Source: Patescibacteria group bacterium (GTDB lineage: Bacteria; Patescibacteriota; Minisyncoccia; Phycocordibacterales; UBA1006). Taken from it: a stretch of 13,032 bases of DNA. The notes under the pieces are model-generated. The model did not search any database. It saw nothing but the letters and a program-made list of their open reading frames with translations, and was not told the DNA's origin. Positions 1-6,773 of this stretch are shown piece after piece (positions within the stretch are counted from its first letter, which is position 1; each line of letters starts with the position of its first letter). Position numbers and translations under genes: made by a program. The stretch covers positions 1 through 13,032 of the forward strand of contig JAGQMP010000014.1 of assembly GCA_020428585.1 (NCBI GenBank), given 5' to 3'.

Positions 1-2032
1 ACGCCTTGCCGCTTTCGATGACGACGGTCCGAGCATCTTCAAGGAGGGGGTCATCACCTTCACCATCGGCCAGTGATACGCCTCCACCACCATCTTGGAG
101 GTGTTCATCAGGTAGGGAAATGGTGTCGTCGAGCTCGAATTTATAGTTCTTTTGGATATGAGCCACGACTTTTTTAACCTCATCTTCTGATACGAATGGA
201 CTCTGTACACGGACGGGTTCGTTGGCTCCTTCACCTTTGTACAGCATATCCCCGTATCCCAGTAGTTTCTCGGCCCCACGACCATCGAGAATGGTTCTCG
301 AATCAATCTGGGAGGCCACTTTCAAGGCGAGACGAGTCGGCACGTTCGCCTTAATCAGACCGGTGATGACCGATACATCAGGACGTTGAGTAGCGAGAAG
401 GAGGTGAATTCCCACAGCTCGAGACATTTGGGCTAACCTAACGATCGATGCCTCAAGTTCGCGTGGATAAGAACTCATAATATCCGAGAGCTCGTCGATG
501 ATGACTACAATATACGGCATCTTTTCGGGTAGATCTCCTGCTCTGTCTTCGATGTCTTCGGGTGATAGGTCTTTGTAGGCCGGGGCGACGATACTGCCGT
601 GGTATGAATTGATGTCACGCGAAGCGTGAGATTGCAGCACATCATAACGCCGCTCCATCTCTTTGACCGCCCATTTCAGGGCCAGTACCGCCTTCTTGGG
701 ATCGGTGATAACCGGAGTCAGAAGGTGAGGGATCTTCTTATATAAGGTCATTTCGACCCGTTTCGGATCGACCATGATGAATCGCAACATGTCAGGTCCG
801 TTCTTGTACAAGAGCGACATCACAATATTGTGAATAGTCACCGATTTTCCGGCACCGGTGGCACCCGCAATCAAGGCGTGGGGCATTTTCCCAATGTTGG
901 CGAAATATGATCGACCCGAGACTCCCTTACCAAGGGCAACCAAGAGAGGCTTCGACGGATCGCGATATTCTTCTTCGGAAAGAATACTGCCGAGGCCAAT
1001 CGTTGATTTCTGGGTGTTAGGGACCTCAACCCCGACGAGAGATCGTCCTGGAATCGGTGCCTCGATACGGATTGATTTTGCAGCCAGCGCGAGCGCAAGT
1101 TCATTCTGAAGGCTGGCGATTTTTGCGAGGCGAACACCCTGGGCTGGTTTCATCGCGTACCGCGTCACGGTCGGACCGATCGAGATTTCATCCATTTCAA
1201 CCGCGATGCCAAAGTTCGCGAGCGTTCGCTGAATGATGTTTGCGTTCGCCTTGATATCACCGGTTGAGGGTTTACCTGAACTAAGGCCAAGGAGCGACAG
1301 TGGGGGAGGCGTATAGGACGATGCAAAGATGCTGGTGTTCATCGCAAGGTCATCCTCGTCATCAGATTTCCGTTTCTTTTTAGATTTCTTTGGAGCCGGT
1401 TCTTCTTCCTCGTCATCCTCGATGTCTTCTTCACTGGCCTCGAGGGCCTTGTTCACTTCTTCTTCGATTTTCTTTTCATCTTCGCGTTCTTCGGCACGTT
1501 CTTCCATGCGCTCTTCGATTTCTTCTTTGATTCGTTTAAAGGCTCTAAAGTGTGGATCAAAGATCAAGAATCCCGATACGATGGCGATTGCCCCGAGGAG
1601 GATTGATGAAAAGTACACATCAAATCCGGCTACCATATTTGATCCGACGAGTTTGCCGATGAATCCACCTGCATCGAGTCCTTCTCGTGAAAAGAATATA
1701 TCAACCAAGGCGTTCAATGATAGGAACAGGGCAAACATCGAGATTCCATCCCGAATACTAATGTGCCGTTCTTTTAGAATCCATACCCCAGTCAGAATCA
1801 ACAGCGGAGCCATAATCAAGAACCCATATCCAATAACATTCAAAAGTATCTGGTGGAAAAAGACCTGCCCGATGGTACCTGCCAGGTCGAGTGACGACAT
1901 CAAGGCAAAAACCCCGACGATCAGATATATTGATCCGGTAACATATTTATTTCCACCGTTTAATTTAAACCTTCTTAAACCTGAGGTGAAACCCTCGCCT
2001 TCTATTTTTTTGCTGTTCTTATTTTTTGCCAT
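1..2032 (-). CDS. ftsK: DNA translocase FtsK/SpoIIIE (3' end cut by window)
   Basis: Septum-located, ATP-driven double-stranded DNA pump that moves chromosome termini during division. About 677 residues are visible, reading leftward from the ATG at 2030-2032. The N-terminus holds about four hydrophobic segments (roughly residues 29-51, 55-83, 96-112, 140-158). A charged Glu/Lys/Asp linker follows (about 170-215), then the motor. Walker A GATGAGKS is at residues 390-397 (842-865), Walker B IVVIIDEL has its Asp near residue 513, and a Q-S/T-type motor motif LLATQRPDV follows. The last visible residues, DPLLEDARTVVIESGKA, are the beginning of the gamma winged helix that reads KOPS-type sites, so only some 60-70 residues are missing. 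Motor and gamma-domain identity are seen directly; the exact DNA-orienting motif is unknown. No strong Shine-Dalgarno (GAGGTT lies very close to the ATG). It is divergent from the gene at 2211. Confidence 0.95.
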   Translation of the reverse strand, partial: MAKNKNSKKIEGEGFTSGLRRFKLNGGNKYVTGSIYLIVGVFALMSSLDLAGTIGQVFFHQILLNVIGYGFLIMAPLLILTGVWILKERHISIRDGISMFALFLSLNALVDIFFSREGLDAGGFIGKLVGSNMVAGFDVYFSSILLGAIAIVSGFLIFDPHFRAFKRIKEEIEERMEERAEEREDEKKIEEEVNKALEASEEDIEDDEEEEPAPKKSKKKRKSDDEDDLAMNTSIFASSYTPPPLSLLGLSSGKPSTGDIKANANIIQRTLANFGIAVEMDEISIGPTVTRYAMKPAQGVRLAKIASLQNELALALAAKSIRIEAPIPGRSLVGVEVPNTQKSTIGLGSILSEEEYRDPSKPLLVALGKGVSGRSYFANIGKMPHALIAGATGAGKSVTIHNIVMSLLYKNGPDMLRFIMVDPKRVEMTLYKKIPHLLTPVITDPKKAVLALKWAVKEMERRYDVLQSHASRDINSYHGSIVAPAYKDLSPEDIEDRAGDLPEKMPYIVVIIDELSDIMSSYPRELEASIVRLAQMSRAVGIHLLLATQRPDVSVITGLIKANVPTRLALKVASQIDSRTILDGRGAEKLLGYGDMLYKGEGANEPVRVQSPFVSEDEVKKVVAHIQKNYKFELDDTISLPDEHLQDGGGGVSLADGEGDDPLLEDARTVVIESGKA

Positions 2033-2066
2033 AACCTCGTATCATGTAGCTTGGTAGTATGGTGTT

Positions 2067-2075
2067 ATTTTAACA
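2067..2075 (-). promoter_or_regulatory. Extended -10 promoter of ftsK
   Basis: On the minus strand the sequence reads TGTTAAAAT, an extended -10 (TGn-TAAAAT), about 35 nt upstream of the ftsK ATG. No good -35 hexamer is present (TATATA at the right distance). This is inferred from pattern only. Confidence 0.4.
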
Positions 2076-2142
2076 CAGCAGGGCTATTCTATATAATGTA
2101 TGCAGCTTTTTTATATCAAGGACATGTAACGGTGTTCCTTCA

Positions 2143-2170
2143 TTGACCTATAATAATTCTTATGGATAAT
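2143..2170 (+). promoter_or_regulatory. Promoter for the 307-aa wHTH gene
   Basis: TTGACC (2143-2148), a 16-bp spacer and GATAAT (2165-2170) predict a start near 2177 and a leader of about 34 nt. A second possible -10, TATAAT, lies at 2149-2154 but has no matching -35. The 10-mer TCAAGGACAT occurs at 2116-2125 and again at 2200-2209, flanking this promoter. Confidence 0.5.
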
Positions 2171-2210
2171 AGACAACACTTAAGAGCCGCTAGTTATTCT
2201 CAAGGACATT

Positions 2211-3134
2211 ATGGAACATCAAAAGGACAACGATAAAAACCTTAATAATAAAGGGATTTCTCCTATAGGACATGACGTACATCCTTCTAATTATTACCGT
2301 GCCCCACAGCACCGAACCTATGTTTCCTTGGCTGAACGATCTTCAAAGGTGGTAACGGCTCTCTACATGGTAACTGATTTCCTTGCTGATCGTGATCCTA
2401 TGCGTGATCTGATTCGCCGAACCGCTACCGACAGCATGGAGGATTTATTTGCCCTGACTCACCTTGCGCGGGATCAGCGCGCTGAGCTTTTAGCCGAAGT
2501 GAATAATCGTCTCTATGCACTTGGCTCATACCTCACCGTAATCTTCCAGAATGGGGCAGTATCTGACATGAATTATCAGGTCATCCAGTCAGAAATTGAA
2601 AAACTTCGAGGATTGATTGAACGTGAACATAAACGCAGTCTTCCGTATGATCAGGGACGTGAACAGAATGCAGTGATCGAAAACTTCACCTTTGCTGATA
2701 ATTTTTTTGGAAGAAATCAAACTCAAGGAGATTTTCAAAAGGACACAAACGTAGAACAGGCTTCTGTAAAGGACACTAAAGTTTCTAAGGAAATTCTTAT
2801 AAAGACATCTCATAATCGTAATGTCCTTAACAAACAGACAGCACTCCCGAGCGCTGCTCAGGTAGACAACAAACAAGGCCTAAAGACAGCTGAGAAACCA
2901 AAAAGGCAAAAGCAAAACAGACTACCTAAACTGAATGAAGCAAAGGAAGAACGCAAGGAAAATATCCTCAAAATCCTCAAACAAAAACCCGATGCATCGA
3001 TAAAGGACATTTGTCTTTTATTCAAGGATTGTAGTTCTAAAACAATTCAACGTGATCTTACCGAATTAATCGACGAAGGATTAGTAAAAAAAGAAGGTTC
3101 ACGCAGGTGGAGTACGTATAATCTGAGTTATTAG
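2211..3134 (+). CDS. Putative transcriptional regulator, helical N-terminal domain plus C-terminal winged helix
   Basis: A 307-aa protein of unknown function. Residues about 38-143 form a predicted all-helical domain (LAERSSKVVTALYMVTDFL ... IEKLRGLIERE), possibly a four-helix bundle. Residues about 145-235 are polar, Lys/Gln/Asn-rich and probably disordered. Residues about 246-307 look like a DeoR-type winged helix: ENILKILKQKP-DASIKDICLLF-CSSKTIQRDLTELIDEGLVKKEG, with the recognition helix around SSKTIQRDL. DNA binding is inferred from this. It is one of the few genes here with a Shine-Dalgarno-like AAGGA (2202-2206), but the gap to the ATG is only 4 nt. It stands alone, divergent from ftsK and closed by the hairpin at 3172. 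The N-terminal domain is not recognised; it could be an oligomerisation or ligand domain. It is likely autoregulated if the flanking repeat is its site. Confidence 0.75.
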   Translation: MEHQKDNDKNLNNKGISPIGHDVHPSNYYRAPQHRTYVSLAERSSKVVTALYMVTDFLADRDPMRDLIRRTATDSMEDLFALTHLARDQRAELLAEVNNRLYALGSYLTVIFQNGAVSDMNYQVIQSEIEKLRGLIEREHKRSLPYDQGREQNAVIENFTFADNFFGRNQTQGDFQKDTNVEQASVKDTKVSKEILIKTSHNRNVLNKQTALPSAAQVDNKQGLKTAEKPKRQKQNRLPKLNEAKEERKENILKILKQKPDASIKDICLLFKDCSSKTIQRDLTELIDEGLVKKEGSRRWSTYNLSY

Positions 3135-3171
3135 TTGGAAGTTGTTAGTTACTAGCATAGACGACGAACCA

Positions 3172-3208
3172 AAACCACGGGCGGGCCTTATAGGCCCGCC
3201 CGTGGTTT
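3172..3208. terminator. GC-rich 17-bp perfect hairpin after the wHTH gene
   Basis: Arms 3172-3188 and 3192-3208 are perfect reverse complements (AAACCACGGGCGGGCCT and its partner) around the 3-nt loop TAT. It starts 37 nt after the stop at 3134. The tail is TTTGTCCTTT, with no clean T-run, so it may be a terminator, a transcript 3'-end stabiliser, or an extragenic palindrome. Confidence 0.65.
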
Positions 3209-3238
3209 GTCCTTTAGATGGTCATTGCGATCAACGCT

Positions 3239-3311
3239 GTCATTGCGAGCGTAGCGAAGCAATCTCGTTTTTGTCGTGCTGCGGGGATCGCTTCGCTACG
3301 CTCGCAATGAC
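3239..3311. repeat. Dispersed palindromic repeat (CATTGCGAGCGTAGCGAAGCAATC type)
   Basis: Left arm 3239-3264 and right arm 3286-3311 are inverted copies of a 26-nt unit with one mismatch, separated by about 21 nt. A partial direct copy of its first ten bases (GTCATTGCGA) precedes it at 3221-3230. The unit matches a palindromic element known from many bacterial genomes, which when translated gives false peptides containing CERSEAIS or SLRSLAMT. No gene should be called across it. A half copy lies at 9526-9550. Confidence 0.85.
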
Positions 3312-3319
3312 GGGTTCGT

Positions 3320-3353
3320 GTAATATTTCCGACGCTGACCCGTCATATGACAT
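3320..3353. repeat. Duplicated motif, copy 1: GTAATATTT-N12-CGTCATATGACAT
   Basis: A 9-mer and a 13-mer occur with the same 12-base gap here and at 5777-5810; the 12 bases between differ almost completely. The 13-mer contains the perfect 10-bp palindrome GTCATATGAC. Both copies lie in non-coding DNA. Conserved ends with an unconserved spacer suggest a protein-binding or promoter element. Function unknown. Confidence 0.6.
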
Positions 3354-3408
3354 GAGCCGGGACAGATCCGTCTTTCCCGTGCTTGGAATATATATATTGT
3401 GAATATCC

Positions 3409-3438
3409 TTGCACCTTTTTAAAATCGTGTGCTAGAAT
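3409..3438 (+). promoter_or_regulatory. Strong extended -10 promoter ahead of the structured leader
   Basis: TTGCAC (3409-3414), an 18-bp spacer and TAGAAT (3433-3438) preceded by TG at 3430-3431, giving TGCTAGAAT. The expected transcription start is near 3445, exactly where the folded region begins. Confidence 0.65.
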
Positions 3439-3441
3439 ACT

Positions 3442-3692
3442 CGCGATGCTTGGCACTTCCTTTTGGAAGTGTCGGGTCATTATATTTCTCCTCCAAAATA
3501 TTCAAACTTCGGAGGACGCTCAAGCGAGCGAGGCATCGTGTCGAAATCATCGGTGCCAACAGGTACGCTTGTGCGCGCAAGTGAACCTGGTGAACGGTGG
3601 ATCCCATAGGGTTGTCGAAACCCTCCACCCACAAACCACTTTTTAGAAACGCTTCCCAGCATTATCCAATTTATTAGTGTTACTTCTGGGAA
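3442..3692 (+). ncRNA. Strongly structured RNA: long 5' leader of the S-layer-like gene or an independent ncRNA
   Basis: Nothing protein-like is convincing in this stretch, but it folds densely. An outer stem 3442-3449/3533-3540 encloses three hairpins: 3452-3460/3465-3473 (9 bp, TTTT loop), 3489-3494/3511-3516 (TCCTCC/GGAGGA) and 3517-3521/3526-3530. It is followed by 3560-3571/3578-3589 (CAGGT and GCTTG arms around an internal loop), 3596-3600/3625-3629 enclosing 3608-3613/3619-3624, and a long-loop stem 3653-3659/3686-3692. A strong promoter sits just upstream and no other promoter is evident before the gene at 3748. I do not recognise RNase P, tmRNA, SRP, 6S or a known riboswitch core. 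The pairing is seen directly; the RNA's role is inference. Confidence 0.55.
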
Positions 3693-3699
3693 ACGATCT

Positions 3700-3727
3700 A
3701 AATAAATTTTTATAAAAATTTATTTTT
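3700..3727. other. AT-only dyad just upstream of the S-layer-like gene
   Basis: Arms 3700-3711 and 3714-3725 are perfect complements made only of A and T with a 2-nt centre, followed by two more T. It could act as a weak terminator closing the upstream RNA, or as an unstructured AT-rich ribosome landing region, since the gene 20 nt downstream has no Shine-Dalgarno. Confidence 0.4.
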
Positions 3728-3747
3728 AACCAAACACACAGATAATT

Positions 3748-5664
3748 ATGAAAAAGTTTCTAATTTCTGGAGCAATTGCATTTGCGATGGTGGCAGCATC
3801 ATTCAACACTGCATCTGCTCAGACAACCGCGGAACTTCTTGCGTTGATTGCGAGCCTTCAGGCTCAGCTTACAGCGCTTCAGGGAGGTTCTTCAACGTCA
3901 ACATCTGGGTACACCCACACTGTAACTCTTAAACAGGGTTCAAGTGGATCTCAGGTGATGGCGCTCCAGGCATGTATCGGAGCGACCGCTGACGGTGCCT
4001 TCGGTCCTATGACCAAGTCTGCCGTTATGTCATTCCAGGCATCGCATGGACTTACTGCTGATGGAGTTGTTGGTCCTATGACCGGTGCAGCTGTATCATC
4101 AGCATGTGCTTCAACTACTACCACAACCACTACCACCACTACTGGAGGAGAATGGACTAACGGTGACGGTGAAGGACAACTTACCTCATTCGAAGAAGAT
4201 GCTCCTGACGAAACTCAGGTAGACGAAGGTGACGACGACAAGGTTATCCTTAACGTCTCATTCGAAGCTGATGATGCTGACCAGCTCATCACTCGAGTTG
4301 ACCTCGACTTCCAGGCAGCTGATTCAACCGAATCTGACAAGCCTTGGGATTACTTCAAGGATGTATCAATCCTCTTCAACGGAGACGTTGTTGATACCAT
4401 GGACGCTGACAGTTCTAGCGACTGGGATAAGACTGATGCTACCCCTGATATCTACTCAATGCGATTCTCAGGACTTGAACTTATCGTTGAAGATGGAGAC
4501 GAAGCACAAATCGAAGTTGCTGTCTCAGTTCTCGACAACGTTGACGGTTCTGACGAAGGACAGTCATGGGAAGCTGCAATTCCTGTAAACGGAATCCGAG
4601 CAGTATCTCCAAACGGATACTCAGAAACCTACCCAACAGCTGCTCTTAATGAAGACTTTACGGTTGCTGGTTCTGACACCGGAACCCTTCAGTTCGCTGA
4701 ATCAGAGGATAATCCAGACGCAATGGCACTTTCTCTTGATGACACCGTAGATACCAACGATGTTCTCCTCGCCGTGTACAACGTAGAGGCTGACAACCAG
4801 GATATCTTGATTGAGGACCTCTCAATCGCGGTTGACATCACTGAAACCGGAACGGCTACTGTTATGTCTCAGATTGTTCAGTCATTCACCCTCGTTATCG
4901 ATGGGGAAGAATACGCTGAATCATCACTTACTGGAGCTTTGGATGGAGACATTGTCTTCAATAACATCGACTTCACTCTTGATGACGGAGACGACGTAGA
5001 CTTTGAAATCTACGCTGACTTCCAGCCACTTGACGGAACTATCGTAGTTGCAGGAGACACCATCGCTATCGACATCGATGCCTCAGATACTGTTGCTGAA
5101 CAAGCATCAGGAGGTAACGACGGAGATACCGTGACTCCAACCGGCGACATTGCTGGTGAAGACCACGCATACTTCGTAGATGCACCTGAGATTACTCACG
5201 TAAGCTCAACCATCACCAAGACTCTTGCCTGTGACGGTGCATGTGCCTCAGGGGAGAAAGAACGAGCCGAAGCAGTTATTACCTACAAGGTTCATGCTGT
5301 TGACGCTGACATCTACCTTCCAGATGAACTCGCAGAGGATGCTAATGAAACTGATACCACTTACGGTACTGGTTCAACCTACTACCTCGACGAACATGGA
5401 GGAACCGAACCAACCGCAGTTGCAGTTCTTACATCTACTGATGCTGAAACTGACGCTAATGGATGGGTCGTACGAAAGGGACAAACTAAGACCTTTAAGG
5501 CAAACGTAACCATCACCGCTGCAGCGGACGGATACCAATCAGTAGGTATGTCATCTATTGAATGGGCTCTTACCTCGACAGCTGGAGGTTCAGCAACTGA
5601 CTACACATACAGCTTGCAGCCTGATTGGGAAACTGACCTTATCTACCTAGAAATGACAGCTTAG
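3748..5664 (+). CDS. S-layer-like secreted protein with peptidoglycan-binding domain
   Basis: A 638-aa exported protein. Residues 1-24 are a signal peptide (MKKFLISG..., hydrophobic core, cleavage after TASA). The mature start QTTAELLALIASLQAQLTAL is a short predicted coiled coil. Residues about 57-120 match a PG_binding_1 (PF01471-like) fold: LKQGSSGSQVMALQ, ADGAFGPMTKSAVMSFQ, ADGVVGPMT. Ten consecutive Thr (123-132) form a linker to about 500 residues of very acidic, Asp/Glu/Thr-rich, beta-strand-like sequence resembling S-layer or Ig-like repeats. A CDGAC pair occurs near residue 495. Codon choice is uniform (many GGA, GAC, CTT, TCA), consistent with high expression. There is no Shine-Dalgarno before ATAATTATG. 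Together this suggests the main surface-layer subunit anchored to peptidoglycan by its N-terminus. The domain pattern is clear; S-layer assembly is inferred. Confidence 0.85.
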   Translation: MKKFLISGAIAFAMVAASFNTASAQTTAELLALIASLQAQLTALQGGSSTSTSGYTHTVTLKQGSSGSQVMALQACIGATADGAFGPMTKSAVMSFQASHGLTADGVVGPMTGAAVSSACASTTTTTTTTTTGGEWTNGDGEGQLTSFEEDAPDETQVDEGDDDKVILNVSFEADDADQLITRVDLDFQAADSTESDKPWDYFKDVSILFNGDVVDTMDADSSSDWDKTDATPDIYSMRFSGLELIVEDGDEAQIEVAVSVLDNVDGSDEGQSWEAAIPVNGIRAVSPNGYSETYPTAALNEDFTVAGSDTGTLQFAESEDNPDAMALSLDDTVDTNDVLLAVYNVEADNQDILIEDLSIAVDITETGTATVMSQIVQSFTLVIDGEEYAESSLTGALDGDIVFNNIDFTLDDGDDVDFEIYADFQPLDGTIVVAGDTIAIDIDASDTVAEQASGGNDGDTVTPTGDIAGEDHAYFVDAPEITHVSSTITKTLACDGACASGEKERAEAVITYKVHAVDADIYLPDELAEDANETDTTYGTGSTYYLDEHGGTEPTAVAVLTSTDAETDANGWVVRKGQTKTFKANVTITAAADGYQSVGMSSIEWALTSTAGGSATDYTYSLQPDWETDLIYLEMTA

Positions 5665-5703
5665 TCTGAATAATTCTAAGTAATTAAGAAACTAACCCTT
5701 TCT

Positions 5704-5736
5704 AAACAAAAAAACCGCCTAGCGGTTTTTTTGTTT
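5704..5736 (+). terminator. Terminator of the S-layer-like gene
   Basis: Perfect 15-bp arms 5704-5718 and 5722-5736 around the loop CTA, with core ACCGC/GCGGT and a seven-T run. It lies 40 nt after the stop codon. The long A and T flanks make it bidirectional in principle. Confidence 0.9.
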
Positions 5737-5776
5737 TGGAACATTGCTCTATAAAGCGATCGGTAGATATCTCGGT

Positions 5777-5810
5777 GTAATATTTGAAATTATCCCGCGT
5801 CATATGACAT
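5777..5810. repeat. Duplicated motif, copy 2: GTAATATTT-N12-CGTCATATGACAT
   Basis: Same end-blocks and spacing as 3320-3353, located 43 nt upstream of the small ORF at 5853. In this copy TTGAAA at 5784-5789 falls inside the element and could be a -35, with CATAGA at 5808-5813 as a weak -10. A partial third match, CCGTCATATA, occurs at 6075-6084. Confidence 0.6.
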
Positions 5811-5852
5811 AGAGCAAACAGACCTTAGGATCCAAGATGCTCGTGCAAACCT

Positions 5853-6026
5853 ATGATGAACAAATATCACAAAGAAATATTCATTGCGGTGCTCCTTGGA
5901 TTGACCGTATTGATTCCTCGGGCTTTTAGCTCGATTCCTCATCAGGATATTGCCGCTGATTATTTAGCAGACCGTGGAAATCCAGACGAACCGGTGTTCG
6001 GGCTTGCCGTACCGGTCGATCGTTAA
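5853..6026 (+). CDS. Small membrane or secreted protein (57 aa), unknown
   Basis: The reading frame encodes MMNKYHKEIFIAVLLGLTVL followed by IPRAFSSIPHQDIAADYLADRGNPDEPVFGLAVPVDR. Residues about 8-22 form one hydrophobic helix after a Lys/His-containing start, so it is either a single-pass membrane peptide or a short secreted peptide released after the AFS region. The second ATG (5856) is an equally possible start. It is not a recognised family. Support comes from clean membrane-protein composition, an independent position between a terminator and a promoter, and a complete frame ending in TAA. No Shine-Dalgarno is visible. A similar-sized membrane small protein occurs at 11080. Being short, it could still be spurious. 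Confidence 0.55.
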   Translation: MMNKYHKEIFIAVLLGLTVLIPRAFSSIPHQDIAADYLADRGNPDEPVFGLAVPVDR

Positions 6027-6041
6027 GCAGACAGATTTAGA

Positions 6042-6091
6042 TCTGGTATGATATGTAAGATTGGGCGACTTCGTCCGTCATATATACCAGA
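6042..6091 (+). promoter_or_regulatory. Extended -10 promoter and hairpin upstream of the Asp-rich secreted protein
   Basis: TGGTATGAT (6044-6052) is an extended -10 with no clear -35. The same DNA forms a 13-bp stem, 6042-6055 with 6079-6091 and one bulged G, capped by an inner hairpin in GGGCGACTTCGTCC. Transcription starting near 6059 would carry only the inner part. The stem could instead end transcripts from the 57-aa gene upstream. Confidence 0.4.
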
Positions 6092-6148
6092 AGGCTTCAT
6101 TCCTTCGTCTTACTTTATCTAATCGTTAATGAAATTATTATTGAACGT

Positions 6149-6694
6149 ATGAACACCCTGAAAAAATATGCCGCGATGACTATGGTTATCGCTGGAATGA
6201 TGGTTGCGGGATTTGCCCAACCAGCATCAGCCACCAGTGTAAATTCTTCTTCATTTAACCAACGTCTATCAGTTATTATGACGATGATGGAAATGGTGAA
6301 TCAGTATCCTGATTTTGCCGAATTTCTGAAGCCTATTATCTTTGAAGCACTCCAAGACCTTATGTCTGATGTTGCTCTCTCAAAGAATGAAAAAAGTGAC
6401 GATCGCTTTGATAGCGAAAAGAGCGACGACCACGATGGTGATATCGAAATTGAAGTCGAAATCGAAGGTAATAAAGCCAAGGTCAAAGTAGACGTCGACG
6501 GCGACAAGGATCGATTTACCCTCGCAATGACCAACGAAGACGAAATCGTGGCGTACATCGCTGATAAATACGAATGGACCGTCGAAGAGGTCCAAGCCAT
6601 CATCGAGTTTGATCACCAAAGTGATTCAAATAGCGACGATGACGGAGATGATGATCATGACGACGATCATGATGATGACAGCAACGACGACTAA
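6149..6694 (+). CDS. Secreted acidic protein with Asp/His-rich tail, unknown
   Basis: A 181-aa exported protein. Residues 1-28 are a signal peptide (MNTLKKYAAMTMVIAGMMVAGFAQPASA). Residues about 35-75 are helical and Met-rich (SVIMTMMEMVNQYP). Residues about 97-155 alternate charged and hydrophobic residues (DIEIEVEIEGNKAKVKVDVDG), then a helical segment (DEIVAYIADKYEWTVEEVQAIIEF), a plausible small alpha/beta unit. The C-terminus (about 158-181) is almost entirely Asp with His and Ser, a likely divalent-cation binder. No named family is recognised; metal buffering or calcium-mediated surface binding is inference only. No Shine-Dalgarno (GAACGTATG). It is a single-gene unit closed by the terminator at 6713. 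Confidence 0.75.
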   Translation: MNTLKKYAAMTMVIAGMMVAGFAQPASATSVNSSSFNQRLSVIMTMMEMVNQYPDFAEFLKPIIFEALQDLMSDVALSKNEKSDDRFDSEKSDDHDGDIEIEVEIEGNKAKVKVDVDGDKDRFTLAMTNEDEIVAYIADKYEWTVEEVQAIIEFDHQSDSNSDDDGDDDHDDDHDDDSNDD

Positions 6695-6712
6695 ATTCAT
6701 TAAGTAGCCAAT

Positions 6713-6744
6713 AAAAACACCCGGACTAAAACGGGTGTTTTTTT
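6713..6744 (+). terminator. Terminator of the Asp-rich protein gene
   Basis: Arms 6713-6723 (AAAAACACCCG) and 6732-6742 with an 8-nt loop and a T-run continuing to 6744. The next promoter starts only some 18 nt later. Confidence 0.9.
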
Positions 6745-6761
6745 GTATCAAAAATGTGAGA

Positions 6762-6767
6762 TATACT
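6762..6767 (+). promoter_or_regulatory. -10 box (TATACT) giving a near-leaderless zeta-toxin mRNA
   Basis: TATACT ends 6 nt before the ATG at 6774, so transcription would begin at or within a base or two of the start codon. No clear -35 is seen. The position decides the start codon, because an upstream in-frame ATG (6735) lies inside the preceding terminator. Confidence 0.45.
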
Positions 6768-6773
6768 TTTATC

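Noticed and set aside
1329..2057. Plus-strand open frame of 242 codons, Ser/Arg-rich
   Set aside because: It is the antisense of the ftsK membrane and acidic linker region; its Ser runs come from Glu/Asp codons read backwards.
2211..3134. Possible Avd-like helical bundle of a diversity-generating retroelement
   Set aside because: The N-terminal helices are only loosely similar, and no reverse transcriptase or template/variable repeat pair is present in the window.
3142..3402. Open frame of 86 codons containing CERSEAIS
   Set aside because: It is the translation of the palindromic repeat at 3239-3311, a classic false gene.
3411..3432. Third copy of the ACACCTTTT dyad (GCACCTTTTT...GTGTGC) at the leader promoter
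   Set aside because: Only the left half resembles the motif, and its distance to the -10 box differs from the two true copies.
3383..3646. Overlapping short open frames on both strands in the 3383-3662 region
   Set aside because: Composition is not protein-like and the stretch is explained by a promoter and dense RNA structure.
4114..4143. Poly-Thr tract as a slippage-prone microsatellite
   Set aside because: The ten Thr codons are a mix of ACT, ACC and ACA, so there is no long pure nucleotide repeat.
6735..6773. Upstream start for the zeta-like kinase
   Set aside because: The 13 extra codons overlap the previous terminator and the -10 box; the added residues have no family match.
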